The notes beneath the pieces are model-generated. The model was given only the letters and a program-made list of their open reading frames with translations, ran no database searches and was not told where the DNA came from. A stretch of DNA of 64,000 nt from positions 26,491 through 90,490 of the forward strand of contig PDZX01000008.1 in assembly GCA_002753185.1 (NCBI GenBank), written 5' to 3'. Position 1 is the first letter of the stretch; each line of letters starts with the position of its first letter. A program made the position numbers and the translations under genes. Positions 32,578 through 41,080 of the stretch are shown here, piece by piece. This DNA is from Magnetococcales bacterium WMHbin3 (GTDB lineage Bacteria; Pseudomonadota; Magnetococcia; Magnetococcales; Magnetaquicoccaceae).

Positions 32578-34086
32578 TTATGGATTCAACCAGAAGGAGA
32601 CGAACGTCTTGCGGTTGCGGTTCTGGGCAATGGCCGGGTCGGTATAGAACGAATCGTCCACGGCATGGGTGGTCGAGATCTCCTCGATGACCGCCCCGCC
32701 CTCCGAGGAGAAGGCGTGCCGCACCCCCTTTTCGACGTTGATCACATCACCGGGGGCGCAGACGCTGCCCTGCCCGTTGAGCACGATCCGCACGTCGCCG
32801 TGCAGCACATGGAAGGTCTCGTCCTTGAGTTGGTGGTACTGCTCCGGGTGGGATTGGCCGGGCAGCACCACGATCAGCTTCTTGCAATACTGCCGATTGA
32901 CCACGGTGATCATGCAGATGCCGAACTCATGGAAGCGCTCGATGCCGTAGTGATGGGAGATCTCCAGGTCGGAGCGGCCTGGAACCACCACTTTTCCTGC
33001 CTGCAACAGCTCCTTGACCCGATCGACGATGGCATAGACCGTCTGGCGGATCGCCTCCGCGCGGGTGTTCTCCCCCAGGATCGGCGCGCCGGCGGCGATG
33101 GGGCGCGTGGCGTAATAGTGATGGTATTTGGACCAGTCGTTGGCCGTGATGTGGCCCTCCTGGACCGGAATGGCCATGAAGACATCCTCGTCGCGGATCC
33201 GTTGTCCCTCTTGCAGATCGGTGCGCGCGAACACCCCCCGGCGCAGGGAGTGAATGGTGGAGACCGCCTGGGCGGACGGTTCGACCCGTTGCCCCTCGAT
33301 GCCGCAGGCTTCGAAGGCCCTGGCGGCGGCGGTCAGCCAGGCTTCGACCTGGGCGGGAGAGGCGGAGTAGCCATTGTTCTGATAGCGTTCCGTGGGCAGT
33401 CCCACGTGTTTTTCGAAGAGGCGGCATCCCTTGGCGATGGCCATGCCGACATAGTTGGTGTCGTTCGGCTCCTCATGGGTGGAAAAGCCGATTTTGATGT
33501 GCGGATAGCGGTGGCGCAGAAAGTCGATCTGGTTGAGTTGATGGTTGGCGTTGGGGGTGGGGTACTCGGCCACGCAGTGCATCAGCGCGAAATTCTTGTC
33601 GCGGTGTTCCAGAAAGCTGACGACATTGTCGATCTCCGCGACCGAAACGGTGGCGGTGGAGGCGATGATGGGCAGGTCGCATTGGACCATCCGTTCCAGC
33701 AGGGGCCAGTCGCTGAAGGAGCAACTGGCGATTTTCAGGATTTCGAAGCCGTCCTCCAGGATGCGGTCCACCGATTCGGGGTCGAACGGGGTGCAGATGG
33801 GCAGGAATCCGTGGGCGCGGAATTCGTCGATCATGCGGCGCAGCGCCTCCTTGGAGACGCGGGTTTCGGAAAAGCGCTTGATGTATTTGATGTCCGCGCG
33901 ATCCTTGTAGGCCGGATGGATGAAGGTATCCAACTGCCGATACTGCATCTTGAAGGCGAACCGGAACGGAAAGGGCTTGCAGACCTCGGCGAAGGCGCGG
34001 ATGAGCGCCACGCCGTGCTCGACGTCCCCCATGTGATTGTTGGCCATTTCCAGGATGAACAGAGGCTCCGGAATCTGTGCGGTCAT
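32578..34086 (-). CDS. NeuB-family sialic-acid synthase with SAF and cupin domains
   Basis: A 502-residue enzyme. Residues 1-275 are a NeuB TIM barrel: FILEMANNHMGD at the start, then FKMQYRQLDTFI, ILKIASCSFSDWPLLE and LMHCVAEYPTPN. About 280-345 is the SAF (antifreeze-like) domain (SLRRGVFARTDLQEG). The C-terminal 120 residues form a cupin-like fold (FHVLHGDVRIVLNGQG, PGDVINVEKGVRHAFS). NeuB enzymes condense phosphoenolpyruvate with a 6-carbon amino-sugar to form nonulosonic acids. The ATG at 34086 is chosen because AAGGAT lies 8 bases upstream. The extra cupin domain and distance from the PseB operon make the exact product uncertain. Confidence 0.86.
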   Translation of the reverse strand: MTAQIPEPLFILEMANNHMGDVEHGVALIRAFAEVCKPFPFRFAFKMQYRQLDTFIHPAYKDRADIKYIKRFSETRVSKEALRRMIDEFRAHGFLPICTPFDPESVDRILEDGFEILKIASCSFSDWPLLERMVQCDLPIIASTATVSVAEIDNVVSFLEHRDKNFALMHCVAEYPTPNANHQLNQIDFLRHRYPHIKIGFSTHEEPNDTNYVGMAIAKGCRLFEKHVGLPTERYQNNGYSASPAQVEAWLTAAARAFEACGIEGQRVEPSAQAVSTIHSLRRGVFARTDLQEGQRIRDEDVFMAIPVQEGHITANDWSKYHHYYATRPIAAGAPILGENTRAEAIRQTVYAIVDRVKELLQAGKVVVPGRSDLEISHHYGIERFHEFGICMITVVNRQYCKKLIVVLPGQSHPEQYHQLKDETFHVLHGDVRIVLNGQGSVCAPGDVINVEKGVRHAFSSEGGAVIEEISTTHAVDDSFYTDPAIAQNRNRKTFVSFWLNP

Positions 34087-34214
34087 TGAGCGATCCTTTT
34101 CGAAGGGTTGGGTGCGGTCCGGTTGCATGCGGGCTGCGTCACGACTGCCCCGCGAAGCGACAGTTTATCAATCTCCCGCCTTGCATTCCAGGGAAATCTT
34201 CGTCCGCGCCGTGC

Positions 34215-35819
34215 TCACGAGCGTCCGCTGGCCGCCTCGCGCAGGTGGTGGACCATGTACTCCACCATGCCCGGTTTCATGCCCGGATAGAGTCCGATCC
34301 AGAAGGTGTCGTGCATGATCCGGTCGGTGGTCTCCAGCGGGCCGATGGCGCGGTAGCCGCTGCCGGTGGCGCGCATTTCGTCGAAACAGGGGTGCTTGAG
34401 GAGATTGCCGGCGAAGAGCATGCGGGTCTGGATGCCGTGGGCCTCCAGATGGGCCACCACCCGTTCCCGCGACAGGCCGGTTTCCGGGCGCACGGTGAGC
34501 AGGAAGCCGAACCAGGAGGGATCGGAATCGGGTGTCGGCTCCGGGAGGACGAAGCGGTCGGCCAGATCGTCCAGTTCCCGGCGCAGGAAGGCCCAGTTGC
34601 GCTGGCGTGCCCCGATGAAGCCGGGGAGTTTTTCCAGTTGCGCGCACCCCACGGCGGCCTGCATGTCGGTCACCTTCAGATTGTAGCCGAAATGGGAGTA
34701 GACGTACTTGTGGTCGTAGCCCGGCGGGAGGGCGCCGAAGGTCTGGTTGAAGCGGTTCTTGCAGGTGTTGTCGCGGCCGCCGGGGCACCAGCAGTCGCGG
34801 CCCCAGTCGCGGAACGACTCCACCAGGCGGTGCAGCCGCGCGTCGCGGGTGTAGACCGCGCCGCCTTCGCCCATGGTCATGTGGTGGGGCGGGTAGAAGC
34901 TGGAGGTCCCCAGGTGGCCGATGGTGCCGGTGTAATGCCATTCGCCGTTCAGCCGGTAGCGGGAGCCGAGGGCGTCGCAGTTGTCCTCGATCAGCCAGAG
35001 GCCATGGCGGTCGCAAAAGGCTTTCACTGCGGCCAGGTCGAAGGGGTTGCCCAGGGTGTGGGCCACCATGACTGCCTTGGTGCGTGCCGAGAGGGCCTCT
35101 TCCAGCATGGCGCAGTCGATGTTGTAGGTGGGCAAGGTCACGTCCACGAAGACCGGAACCGCGCCGTACTGGAGGATGGGGGCCACCGTGGTGGGGAAGC
35201 CGGCGGCCACGGTGATCACCTCGTCGCCCCGGTGCAGGCGCCGTTCCCCCAGCCGGGGGGAGGTGAGGGCCATGCAGGCCAGGAGATTGGCCGACGACCC
35301 GGAGTTGACCAGCGAACAGTGCTTGACGCCCAGAAAACGCGCCAGATCCGCTTCGAACCGCTCCGCAAAACGCCCGCTGGTGAGCCAGAAATCCAGGGTG
35401 CTTTCCATCAGCAGGATCATTTCCCGGTCGTCGAAGTGGCGTCCGGCGTAATGGACCCGGTCCTTGCCCGGCTGGAAGGGGGCCTCCAGGTTGGGGCGGT
35501 GCAGGGCGTGGTAATTGGCCCTGGTGGTCAGGCGGGACCAGAGGGAGAGAATTTCCTTGAGCTTCTCGCGCCGCAGACGGGCGGTCACCTCGCCCCCGTC
35601 GGCAATCGTCCGGGTGCGGTCCACGCGGATCGAGACGGGTGGCTCCAGTTGACCTTGCGAGAGGTCGTGGGCGCGCAACGCGAGGGCGTATTCGCCGATC
35701 GGCGGTCCGTTTTCCAGGGGGACGACGACTTGTTCGTCAGGGGTGCCGGCGGCGGCCAGGATCAGGAAGCGTTCCGCGCGGTTCGGATCCGGGCGGACAA
35801 TGGCGCCTGGCGTGTTCAT
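34215..35819 (-). CDS. rfbH: RfbH-like CDP-4-keto-6-deoxyglucose-3-dehydrase with N-terminal extension
   Basis: A 534-residue DegT/DnrJ-fold enzyme. From about residue 100 onward it matches RfbH/E1: [39 protein letters not shown] and [16 protein letters not shown]. The usual PLP lysine is replaced by His (312/313), as in the PMP-dependent dehydratase E1. The cysteine group [13 protein letters not shown] plus the earlier NCDALG Cys fits its [2Fe-2S] cluster. It removes the C3 hydroxyl of CDP-6-deoxy-4-keto-glucose, working with a reductase not present here. RfbH is normally about 437 residues; this one has about 100 extra N-terminal residues of unclear nature. GGAG precedes the ATG. Confidence 0.88.
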   Translation of the reverse strand: MNTPGAIVRPDPNRAERFLILAAAGTPDEQVVVPLENGPPIGEYALALRAHDLSQGQLEPPVSIRVDRTRTIADGGEVTARLRREKLKEILSLWSRLTTRANYHALHRPNLEAPFQPGKDRVHYAGRHFDDREMILLMESTLDFWLTSGRFAERFEADLARFLGVKHCSLVNSGSSANLLACMALTSPRLGERRLHRGDEVITVAAGFPTTVAPILQYGAVPVFVDVTLPTYNIDCAMLEEALSARTKAVMVAHTLGNPFDLAAVKAFCDRHGLWLIEDNCDALGSRYRLNGEWHYTGTIGHLGTSSFYPPHHMTMGEGGAVYTRDARLHRLVESFRDWGRDCWCPGGRDNTCKNRFNQTFGALPPGYDHKYVYSHFGYNLKVTDMQAAVGCAQLEKLPGFIGARQRNWAFLRRELDDLADRFVLPEPTPDSDPSWFGFLLTVRPETGLSRERVVAHLEAHGIQTRMLFAGNLLKHPCFDEMRATGSGYRAIGPLETTDRIMHDTFWIGLYPGMKPGMVEYMVHHLREAASGRS

Positions 35820-36045
35820 GGCGTTTCTCCGACCTTGGCGAATGGTGTTGGAACATTTTCCCGCGCGTCGGAAGCGGGCCGCGAGGAGAAATGATTTCTT
35901 ACGGGGGTTGTTTTTGCTATTCTCCGTTCGTCGGCCTGATTGCGCATTTTTTTCGGGTGTTCCTTGGTTCGGGATGGGCGATTGCGACTCTCCATCATAA
36001 ACAAGCGGTGAAATTGAATCCAGCAAAAATTTCCGGGAGCGAAGC

Positions 36046-36423
36046 ATGACGGAGGAAGACGGAAAACGGTTCGGCGCGTTGGCGGAAAGGCTGGCCGCCC
36101 GGCGTTTGCGGGGTCTGGGCTACCGGATTCTGGCCAGCAATGTCCGTTTGCGGGGGGGCGAACTGGATCTGGTGGCCAAACAGGGAGAAATTCTGGTATT
36201 CTGTGAAATCAAGGCCCGGCGCGCCACCGGGAGCGGGGAACCCGGAGAGGCCGTCGATGCCCGCAAGCGGAACAAGCTGGCCCGGCTGGCCATGGAGTAC
36301 CTGGGGAGCCGTCCCGATCTGGCCCATCTGGAGTGCCGGTTCGACGTGGTCTTGTTGTGGCGGTCGGGGTTGTGGTGGCGTGTCGAGGTGATCGCGGACG
36401 CCTTCCGTCCCGGTTGGGAATAA
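36046..36423 (+). CDS. yraN: YraN family (UPF0102) nuclease-like protein
   Basis: A 125-residue protein with the YraN signature: [31 protein letters not shown] and [14 protein letters not shown]. The D and E-x-K residues in these segments resemble a restriction-endonuclease fold. Length matches the family (about 120). GGGAG lies 6 bases before the ATG. The neighbour downstream is a BON lipoprotein, and the YraM-YraN-type association with envelope genes is known in proteobacteria. The cellular role of YraN is not well established; a Holliday-junction-like or DNA-repair function has been suggested by fold only. Confidence 0.9.
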   Translation: MTEEDGKRFGALAERLAARRLRGLGYRILASNVRLRGGELDLVAKQGEILVFCEIKARRATGSGEPGEAVDARKRNKLARLAMEYLGSRPDLAHLECRFDVVLLWRSGLWWRVEVIADAFRPGWE

Positions 36424-36459
36424 CGGCAAACTTTTTTCGAGGATGAGGGAGAGGAGTCG

Positions 36460-37200
36460 ATGAACCGTTTACGAGTGATTTGCGCCTGGCTTCTGTTGAC
36501 GGGACTGACGGGCTGCGTGCCCATGGACACCCCGAACGGGCCGGTCTCCTCCGGGTTTCTGGGCGAGCGCCGCAGTCCGGAGGCCGCCATCGAGGACAAC
36601 ATGCTGGCCATGAAGCTGCGCAGCTATTACATGCGCCACGACAAGGTGAGTTTCGCCAACATCAATGTCTCGGTCTATCAGGGGGTGGTGTTGCTGACCG
36701 GCACTGCCTCCTCGCAGGAGGAGATCGACACCGCGCTGGGCATCGCCAAGGCGACGCGCGGGGTGGTGCGGGTCCATTCGGAGCTGAAGGTGCAGCAGGC
36801 GAGTTTCGGGGAAGTCACCAAGGACGCCTGGTATACCAACGAGGTGAAGATCCGTCTGCTGGCGGACGAGCAGGTGCGTGGGCTGGACGTGCATGTCGAG
36901 ACCACCAAGGGGGTGGTCTATCTGACGGGGATGGCCCAGTCGGTGGCGGAGCGCAACCGGGCCATCGAGGTGGCGCGGCAGGTCAAGGGGGTGCGGGAGG
37001 TGGTCTCCTACATCGAGGTGAATCCCAAGGCGCAACCGGTGACCTCCACTCCGGCCAAGGATGCGGGACCACCCCAGACCCCGGCCCCGGTGCGTTACGG
37101 CGAGACGGGGGCCGGGCAGTCGGAGAAGGTCGCCCTGCCGCCCAGTCCGGAGGCTTTGCCGCCCGTCAAGCCGGGCAGCGTCGTTGAAGGCGGTTTCTGA
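36460..37200 (+). CDS. BON-domain lipoprotein
   Basis: A 246-residue predicted lipoprotein. The signal sequence ends LTGC, with the lipid-modified Cys at residue 19. Two BON domains follow: the first around VYQGVVLLTGTASS and VVRVHSELK, the second around ETTKGVVYLTGMAQS and VREVVSYIEV. A Pro-rich tail of about 60 residues ends the protein. BON lipoproteins such as DolP (YraP) work at the outer membrane, maintain its integrity and follow the YraN gene in E. coli, as here. GGAGAGGAG precedes the ATG. Its 3' end overlaps the presumed start of the next gene. Confidence 0.9.
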   Translation: MNRLRVICAWLLLTGLTGCVPMDTPNGPVSSGFLGERRSPEAAIEDNMLAMKLRSYYMRHDKVSFANINVSVYQGVVLLTGTASSQEEIDTALGIAKATRGVVRVHSELKVQQASFGEVTKDAWYTNEVKIRLLADEQVRGLDVHVETTKGVVYLTGMAQSVAERNRAIEVARQVKGVREVVSYIEVNPKAQPVTSTPAKDAGPPQTPAPVRYGETGAGQSEKVALPPSPEALPPVKPGSVVEGGF

Positions 37201-38584
37201 GCCGGACCCCGGCCTGGCGGGGGAGCTGGCGGCGGTATTGGGACCCGGTGGCCTGTTGACGGGGGGCGCCCAGCGCGAGGCGTATGCCTGGGACAATGCC
37301 GAGCAACGGCATCCGCCCTGGGCCGTGGCCCTGCCGGAGAACCGGGAGCAGGTCTGCGCGGTGTTGCGGGTGTGTCACCGGGCAGGCGTTCCCGTGGTGC
37401 CGCGCGGGGCCGGGACCGGCTGCGTCGGCGGGGCGCTGGCGGTGAAGGGGGGAGTGATCCTCTCCACCCAGAGGTTGAACCGCGTGCTCGCCGTACTCCC
37501 GGAGGACCGGCTGGCGGTGGTGGAGCCGGGGGTGGTCAACGGGGAACTGGACCGGCTGTTGTTGCCACATGGCCTGTTCTGGCCGCCGGATCCCTCGTCG
37601 GCGCGCAGTTGCACCATCGGCGGCAATCTGGCCATGTGTTCGGCGGGACCCAACGCGGTGCGTTACGGCGTGACCCGCCATTGGGTGCTGGGATTGACCG
37701 TGGCGCTGCCGGACGGGACCTCGATGCGCACCGGCGTCAGGACCACCAAGGGGGTGGTGGGGTATGACCTGACCCAGTTGCTGATCGGTTCGGAGGGGAC
37801 TTTGGCGGTGGTGGTGGAGGCGGTGTTGCGTCTGGCCCCGCGTCCGGAGGCGCGCCGTCTGCTGCGGGCCTGTTTTCGTTCCATGGAGGACGCGGTGCGC
37901 GCGGTCGCCGGGGTGATGGGCAGCGGGGAGCCGCCGTCGGCCCTGGAGTTCCTGGATCCTGCCGCGCTGGCCTTGTTGCGCCGGGAGGGCGGGGTCGCGA
38001 TCCCGGAGGAGGGGAGGGCGTTGTTGCTGTTGGAGGTGGAGGGGTCCGCCGACGAACTGGGGAGAAAGGCCGGGGAGATGCTGGAGCGGCTGTTGCCTTT
38101 CGATCCTCTGGAGACCTTTCTGGCCGCCAGCGAGGAGGAGGCGTCACGGGTGTGGGCGGCGCGGCACGCCCTGTCGCCGACCCTCACCCGCATCGCCCCG
38201 CGCCGGATCAACGAGGACGTGGTGGTCCCGGTCTCCCGGCTGGGCGAGCTGGTCGCCGGTCTGGAGAGGATTTCCGCCGCTTCCGGGGTGCCCATCGTCG
38301 GTTTCGGTCATGCCGGCAACGGCAACATTCACGTCAATCTCCTGGTGGATCCCGCCGACGCCGATCTGATGGCCAGGGCCAAAGGCGCGCTGGACCGGGT
38401 GTTCCGGCTGGTGTTGGACCTGGGCGGGACCTTGTCCGGGGAGCACGGCGTGGGCATCATGAAGCGCGATCACATCCACTGGGAGCTGGATCCGGTCGCC
38501 CTGGATCTGCAAAAAAAAATCAAGCGGCTCTTCGATCCCAAGGGCATCCTCAATCCGGGCAAGATTTTCGGCGAAGGTGTCTAA
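37184..38584 (+). CDS. FAD-linked oxidase, GlcD-like glycolate/lactate dehydrogenase
   Basis: About 466 residues. The FAD-binding PCMH domain is at the start (VVPRGAGTGCVGGALAV; SARSCTIGGNLAMCSAGP; LIGSEGTLAVVVEAVL). The C-terminal oxidase part has FGHAGNGNIHVNLL (His ligands) and SGEHGVGIMKR, as in GlcD and D-lactate dehydrogenases. No in-frame ATG is near, so I take TTG at 37184, within the end of the BON gene; the start is uncertain. The usual GlcE and GlcF partners are absent. It oxidises a 2-hydroxy acid such as glycolate or D-lactate by family. A hairpin without T-tract lies downstream (38604-38620). Confidence 0.87.
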   Translation: MKAVSEPDPGLAGELAAVLGPGGLLTGGAQREAYAWDNAEQRHPPWAVALPENREQVCAVLRVCHRAGVPVVPRGAGTGCVGGALAVKGGVILSTQRLNRVLAVLPEDRLAVVEPGVVNGELDRLLLPHGLFWPPDPSSARSCTIGGNLAMCSAGPNAVRYGVTRHWVLGLTVALPDGTSMRTGVRTTKGVVGYDLTQLLIGSEGTLAVVVEAVLRLAPRPEARRLLRACFRSMEDAVRAVAGVMGSGEPPSALEFLDPAALALLRREGGVAIPEEGRALLLLEVEGSADELGRKAGEMLERLLPFDPLETFLAASEEEASRVWAARHALSPTLTRIAPRRINEDVVVPVSRLGELVAGLERISAASGVPIVGFGHAGNGNIHVNLLVDPADADLMARAKGALDRVFRLVLDLGGTLSGEHGVGIMKRDHIHWELDPVALDLQKKIKRLFDPKGILNPGKIFGEGV

Positions 38585-38603
38585 TCGGACAGTTCGGCTC
38601 GCA

Positions 38604-38620
38604 GGTCAGCCAGGCTGACC
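38604..38620 (+). other. Short perfect hairpin after the GlcD-like gene
   Basis: GGTCAGC (38604-38610), loop CAG and GCTGACC (38614-38620) form a 7-bp stem 20 bases after the stop codon. No T-tract follows, so it is not a typical intrinsic terminator. Confidence 0.35.
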
Positions 38621-38732
38621 ATCAGGGTCATCGGATGGCTTGGGGATACCTCCATTCGAGATCTGGCTCACCGCACATAAACTTTTTGTAGATCGTGGTA
38701 TTCCGTGAGGGGAGTCGGTGGGTAAGGGTAAA

Positions 38733-39002
38733 TCATGACTCCCATGGCGCGGGAGTTCTCAGGGCGCGGCGCAACCGTTCGTTGGGCTGTGGTGGCGCAT
38801 CCAACCGTTCGCGCCATTGGTCGTAGGCAGCTTGATCGACCACAAGGTACGCCTGATCGGACAGGTCACTCAGCGCCATTGCGGGGTCGGTATGGCCAAG
38901 CTCGCGCTGCTTGCGCAAAACGGTAGTCTGGGATTGCCCTGGGGAGTGGGCGGTTGGGTCGAGCAGCGCAAGTGGCTGGGTGTGCGCTTGTGATGCGGCC
39001 AT
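38733..39002 (-). CDS. Orphan antitoxin-like protein (DUF1778 C-terminus)
   Basis: An 89-residue protein. The C-terminal segment YLVVDQAAYDQWRERLDAPP followed by NERLRRAL and PAPWE closely matches the end of TacA-type (DUF1778) antitoxins, where it binds the GNAT acetyltransferase toxin. The N-terminal part (residues 1-45) contains LLDPTAHSPGQSQT, like the second helix of the ribbon-helix-helix region, but the stretch after it looks scrambled. GGGAG lies 9 bases before the ATG, so it may still be translated. No acetyltransferase gene is next to it: the 148 bases downstream hold no ORF. It is likely a relic or solitary antitoxin. Confidence 0.55.
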   Translation of the reverse strand: MAASQAHTQPLALLDPTAHSPGQSQTTVLRKQRELGHTDPAMALSDLSDQAYLVVDQAAYDQWRERLDAPPQPNERLRRALRTPAPWES

Positions 39003-39222
39003 GGTCGATTTCTCCCTTTTCCATTTCGGGTCACCAAGGTTTGGGTCACGAGCGTAGCATGGCAGGATGCCGGGACACTGTCAATACGTTTTCCCGGCGG
39101 CAAACAAGGCGGATGGCGACGCGTGCGCGATTGGCGGGGAAAGATGTTCGTGGATGATTGACTTTTGCCGGAGTTTTCCATAATCTTGTTGCCGTCATCA
39201 TCAACGGGGAGGCTCGAAGACC

Positions 39223-39669
39223 ATGAAAATCGCCGACATTCAATTGCCTGAAGGATACAGGCCCTCGGAGGACGAGGAGTTCATGTGTCCCAACCAGCGG
39301 GCATTCTTTCGCAAGCTCCTGTTGGAGTGGGAGCGCCAGTTGCTGGAAGAGGCGGAAAAGACGGTCAACATCATGACCGAGGAGAAGGCCATCTTCGCCG
39401 ATCCCACCGATCGCGCCTCGCTGGAAACGGATCGCAACTTCGAGTTGCGCACCCGCGACCGGGAACGCAAGCTGATCTCCAAGATCAAGCGCACCCTGGA
39501 GGCCATCGAGGAGAATCAATACGGCTACTGCGAGGAGTGCGGCGTTGAGATCGGATTGCGCCGCCTGGAGGCCCGCCCGGTGACCGACCTGTGCATCAAC
39601 TGCAAGACCGCCGCCGAGCGTCAGGAGAAGGTGACCCGTGTGGTCGAGGACATCAACTTCGAGACCTGA
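39223..39669 (+). CDS. dksA: RNA polymerase-binding transcription factor DksA
   Basis: A 148-residue DksA protein. The N-terminal helix and coiled-coil region contain FADPTDRASLE with the acidic tip residues (D-x-x-D-R-A) that reach into the RNA polymerase secondary channel. YCEECGVEIGLRRLEARP followed by CINCK is a four-Cys zinc finger. With ppGpp it modulates rRNA and amino-acid promoters. GGGAGG is a good ribosome binding site before the ATG. Length is standard (about 150 in E. coli). The gene stands between an orphan antitoxin and an RND efflux operon; no functional link is implied. Confidence 0.95.
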   Translation: MKIADIQLPEGYRPSEDEEFMCPNQRAFFRKLLLEWERQLLEEAEKTVNIMTEEKAIFADPTDRASLETDRNFELRTRDRERKLISKIKRTLEAIEENQYGYCEECGVEIGLRRLEARPVTDLCINCKTAAERQEKVTRVVEDINFET

Positions 39670-39785
39670 AGCGTTGCGACTCCCCCCCTTCCGCGTGTGA
39701 GGTCATGTCGCTCCCTGCCGGTTCCGGAGGGAGCGAATTTTTTTTCGGTTCTCTTTCTTGCCATGCCCATCCTCTGGTGCAAGCC

Positions 39786-41057
39786 ATGCTTAAATGGTTG
39801 CTGCTGTTGCTCCTGATCGGTCGGACCGTGGTGGCGGAAGCCGCCGGATCCTTCGTGGAGCCGGTGGAGGCGGCCATGCACGGTAATCCCCGCACCCTGG
39901 CCGCCGAGGCGCGACTGCGCGCGGCCAGGGAGAAACGCAACCAGAGCCGCGCCCTTCTGCACCCCTCCATCGAGGCAGGCGTGAGCCGGACCCACACGGA
40001 CCTGACCTGGCCGGAGTACCACACCAGTACCGATCCCCTGGTGCTGGGGGTGACGCTCAGACAATCCCTGTACAGCCAAAAGGCCTGGATCGCCCTGCGC
40101 CAGAGCAAACCGTACATCGCCGCCAGCGAGGCGGAGTTGCGGGCGGCGATGCAGGGGGTGTTCCTGGACACGGTCGTGGCCATCGCCGAGCTGCTGCAGG
40201 CCAGGGAGGTGGCGCGTCTGGCCGGCAACAACCGGGAGTTGATCGCCCGTCATCTGGAGGAGACCCGCGCCCGTTTCAAGGTGGGGCAGTTGACCGTCAC
40301 GGATGTGAGCCGGGCCGAGGCGCGGTTGTCCGCCGCCGAGGCGAACGTGGTGCGCTCCGAGAGCACCCTGGCCGTGGCGCGCGCCCGCTTCCTGGAAATG
40401 ACCGGAGTCGAGGAGCCGGAGGGTTTGACCCTGCCGGAGGTGCGCTCCGGGTTGCTGGCCTTGCCGCTGGAAGGGATGCTGGAGCGTGGCGGCGCGCGGC
40501 CCGATCTGGAGGCGGCCCGTCTGCGGTTGCGGGTGGCCGAGGAGGATGTGGCGATGAAACGGGCCGGCCATCTGCCCAGCGTGGCTTTGACCGCCAAGGC
40601 CTCTCGGGGGTGGGGCGAGGAGATCACCGGGTCCAGGGATCCGGTGGGTCATTACGAGGTCGGGGTGGGGGTGACGGTTCCGGTGTATTCCGGCGGAATG
40701 ACGGTGGCCGAAACCGACGAGGCATTGGCATTGCGGGACGCCCAGCAGGCCGAAGTGGAGCTGTTGCGGCGTCGCATGGCGCGGGAGGTGGAGTCGGCCC
40801 TGCGGGATTTGCGCGGTCTCGAGGCGGCGGATCGTTCCTTGCGGGGGGCACTGTCCGCTGCGGAGGTGGCCATGCGCGGGGTGGAGGAGGAGTTCCGGGT
40901 GGGAACGCGCACCGCGCTGGAGTTGCTGGACGCCCGCAACGAGGAGTTCACCGCCCGCATCGAGTTGGCCAGGAATCATTTCGCCCTCTCCTCGGCCCGT
41001 TTTCGTCTGCTGGCCGCCATGGGGGAGTTGACCCTGGAGGCGTTGCGAGATCCTTAG
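39786..41057 (+). CDS. TolC-family outer-membrane efflux protein
   Basis: A 423-residue protein with a signal peptide (residues 1-22) and two repeats of the TolC fold: LRAAREKRNQSRALLHPSIE in the first half; DLEAARLRLRVAEEDVAMKRAG and LPSVALTAK in the second. LLDARNEEFTARIELARN is the typical last helix. ATG at 39786 starts the signal peptide; the frame is open further upstream and was rejected. It is followed by the membrane-fusion and RND genes and forms the outer-membrane exit duct of that tripartite pump. The ribosome binding site is weak. Confidence 0.9.
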   Translation: MLKWLLLLLLIGRTVVAEAAGSFVEPVEAAMHGNPRTLAAEARLRAAREKRNQSRALLHPSIEAGVSRTHTDLTWPEYHTSTDPLVLGVTLRQSLYSQKAWIALRQSKPYIAASEAELRAAMQGVFLDTVVAIAELLQAREVARLAGNNRELIARHLEETRARFKVGQLTVTDVSRAEARLSAAEANVVRSESTLAVARARFLEMTGVEEPEGLTLPEVRSGLLALPLEGMLERGGARPDLEAARLRLRVAEEDVAMKRAGHLPSVALTAKASRGWGEEITGSRDPVGHYEVGVGVTVPVYSGGMTVAETDEALALRDAQQAEVELLRRRMAREVESALRDLRGLEAADRSLRGALSAAEVAMRGVEEEFRVGTRTALELLDARNEEFTARIELARNHFALSSARFRLLAAMGELTLEALRDP

Positions 41058-41080
41058 TCCACGGTTGCGGGAGGTTGTGC

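Noticed and set aside
38604-38620. Hairpin as intrinsic terminator or integron-type site
   Set aside because: No T-tract and no paired core sites; only a 7-bp stem is visible.
38585-38732. A toxin gene for the DUF1778-like antitoxin
   Set aside because: The 148-base gap has no open frame long enough for an acetyltransferase.
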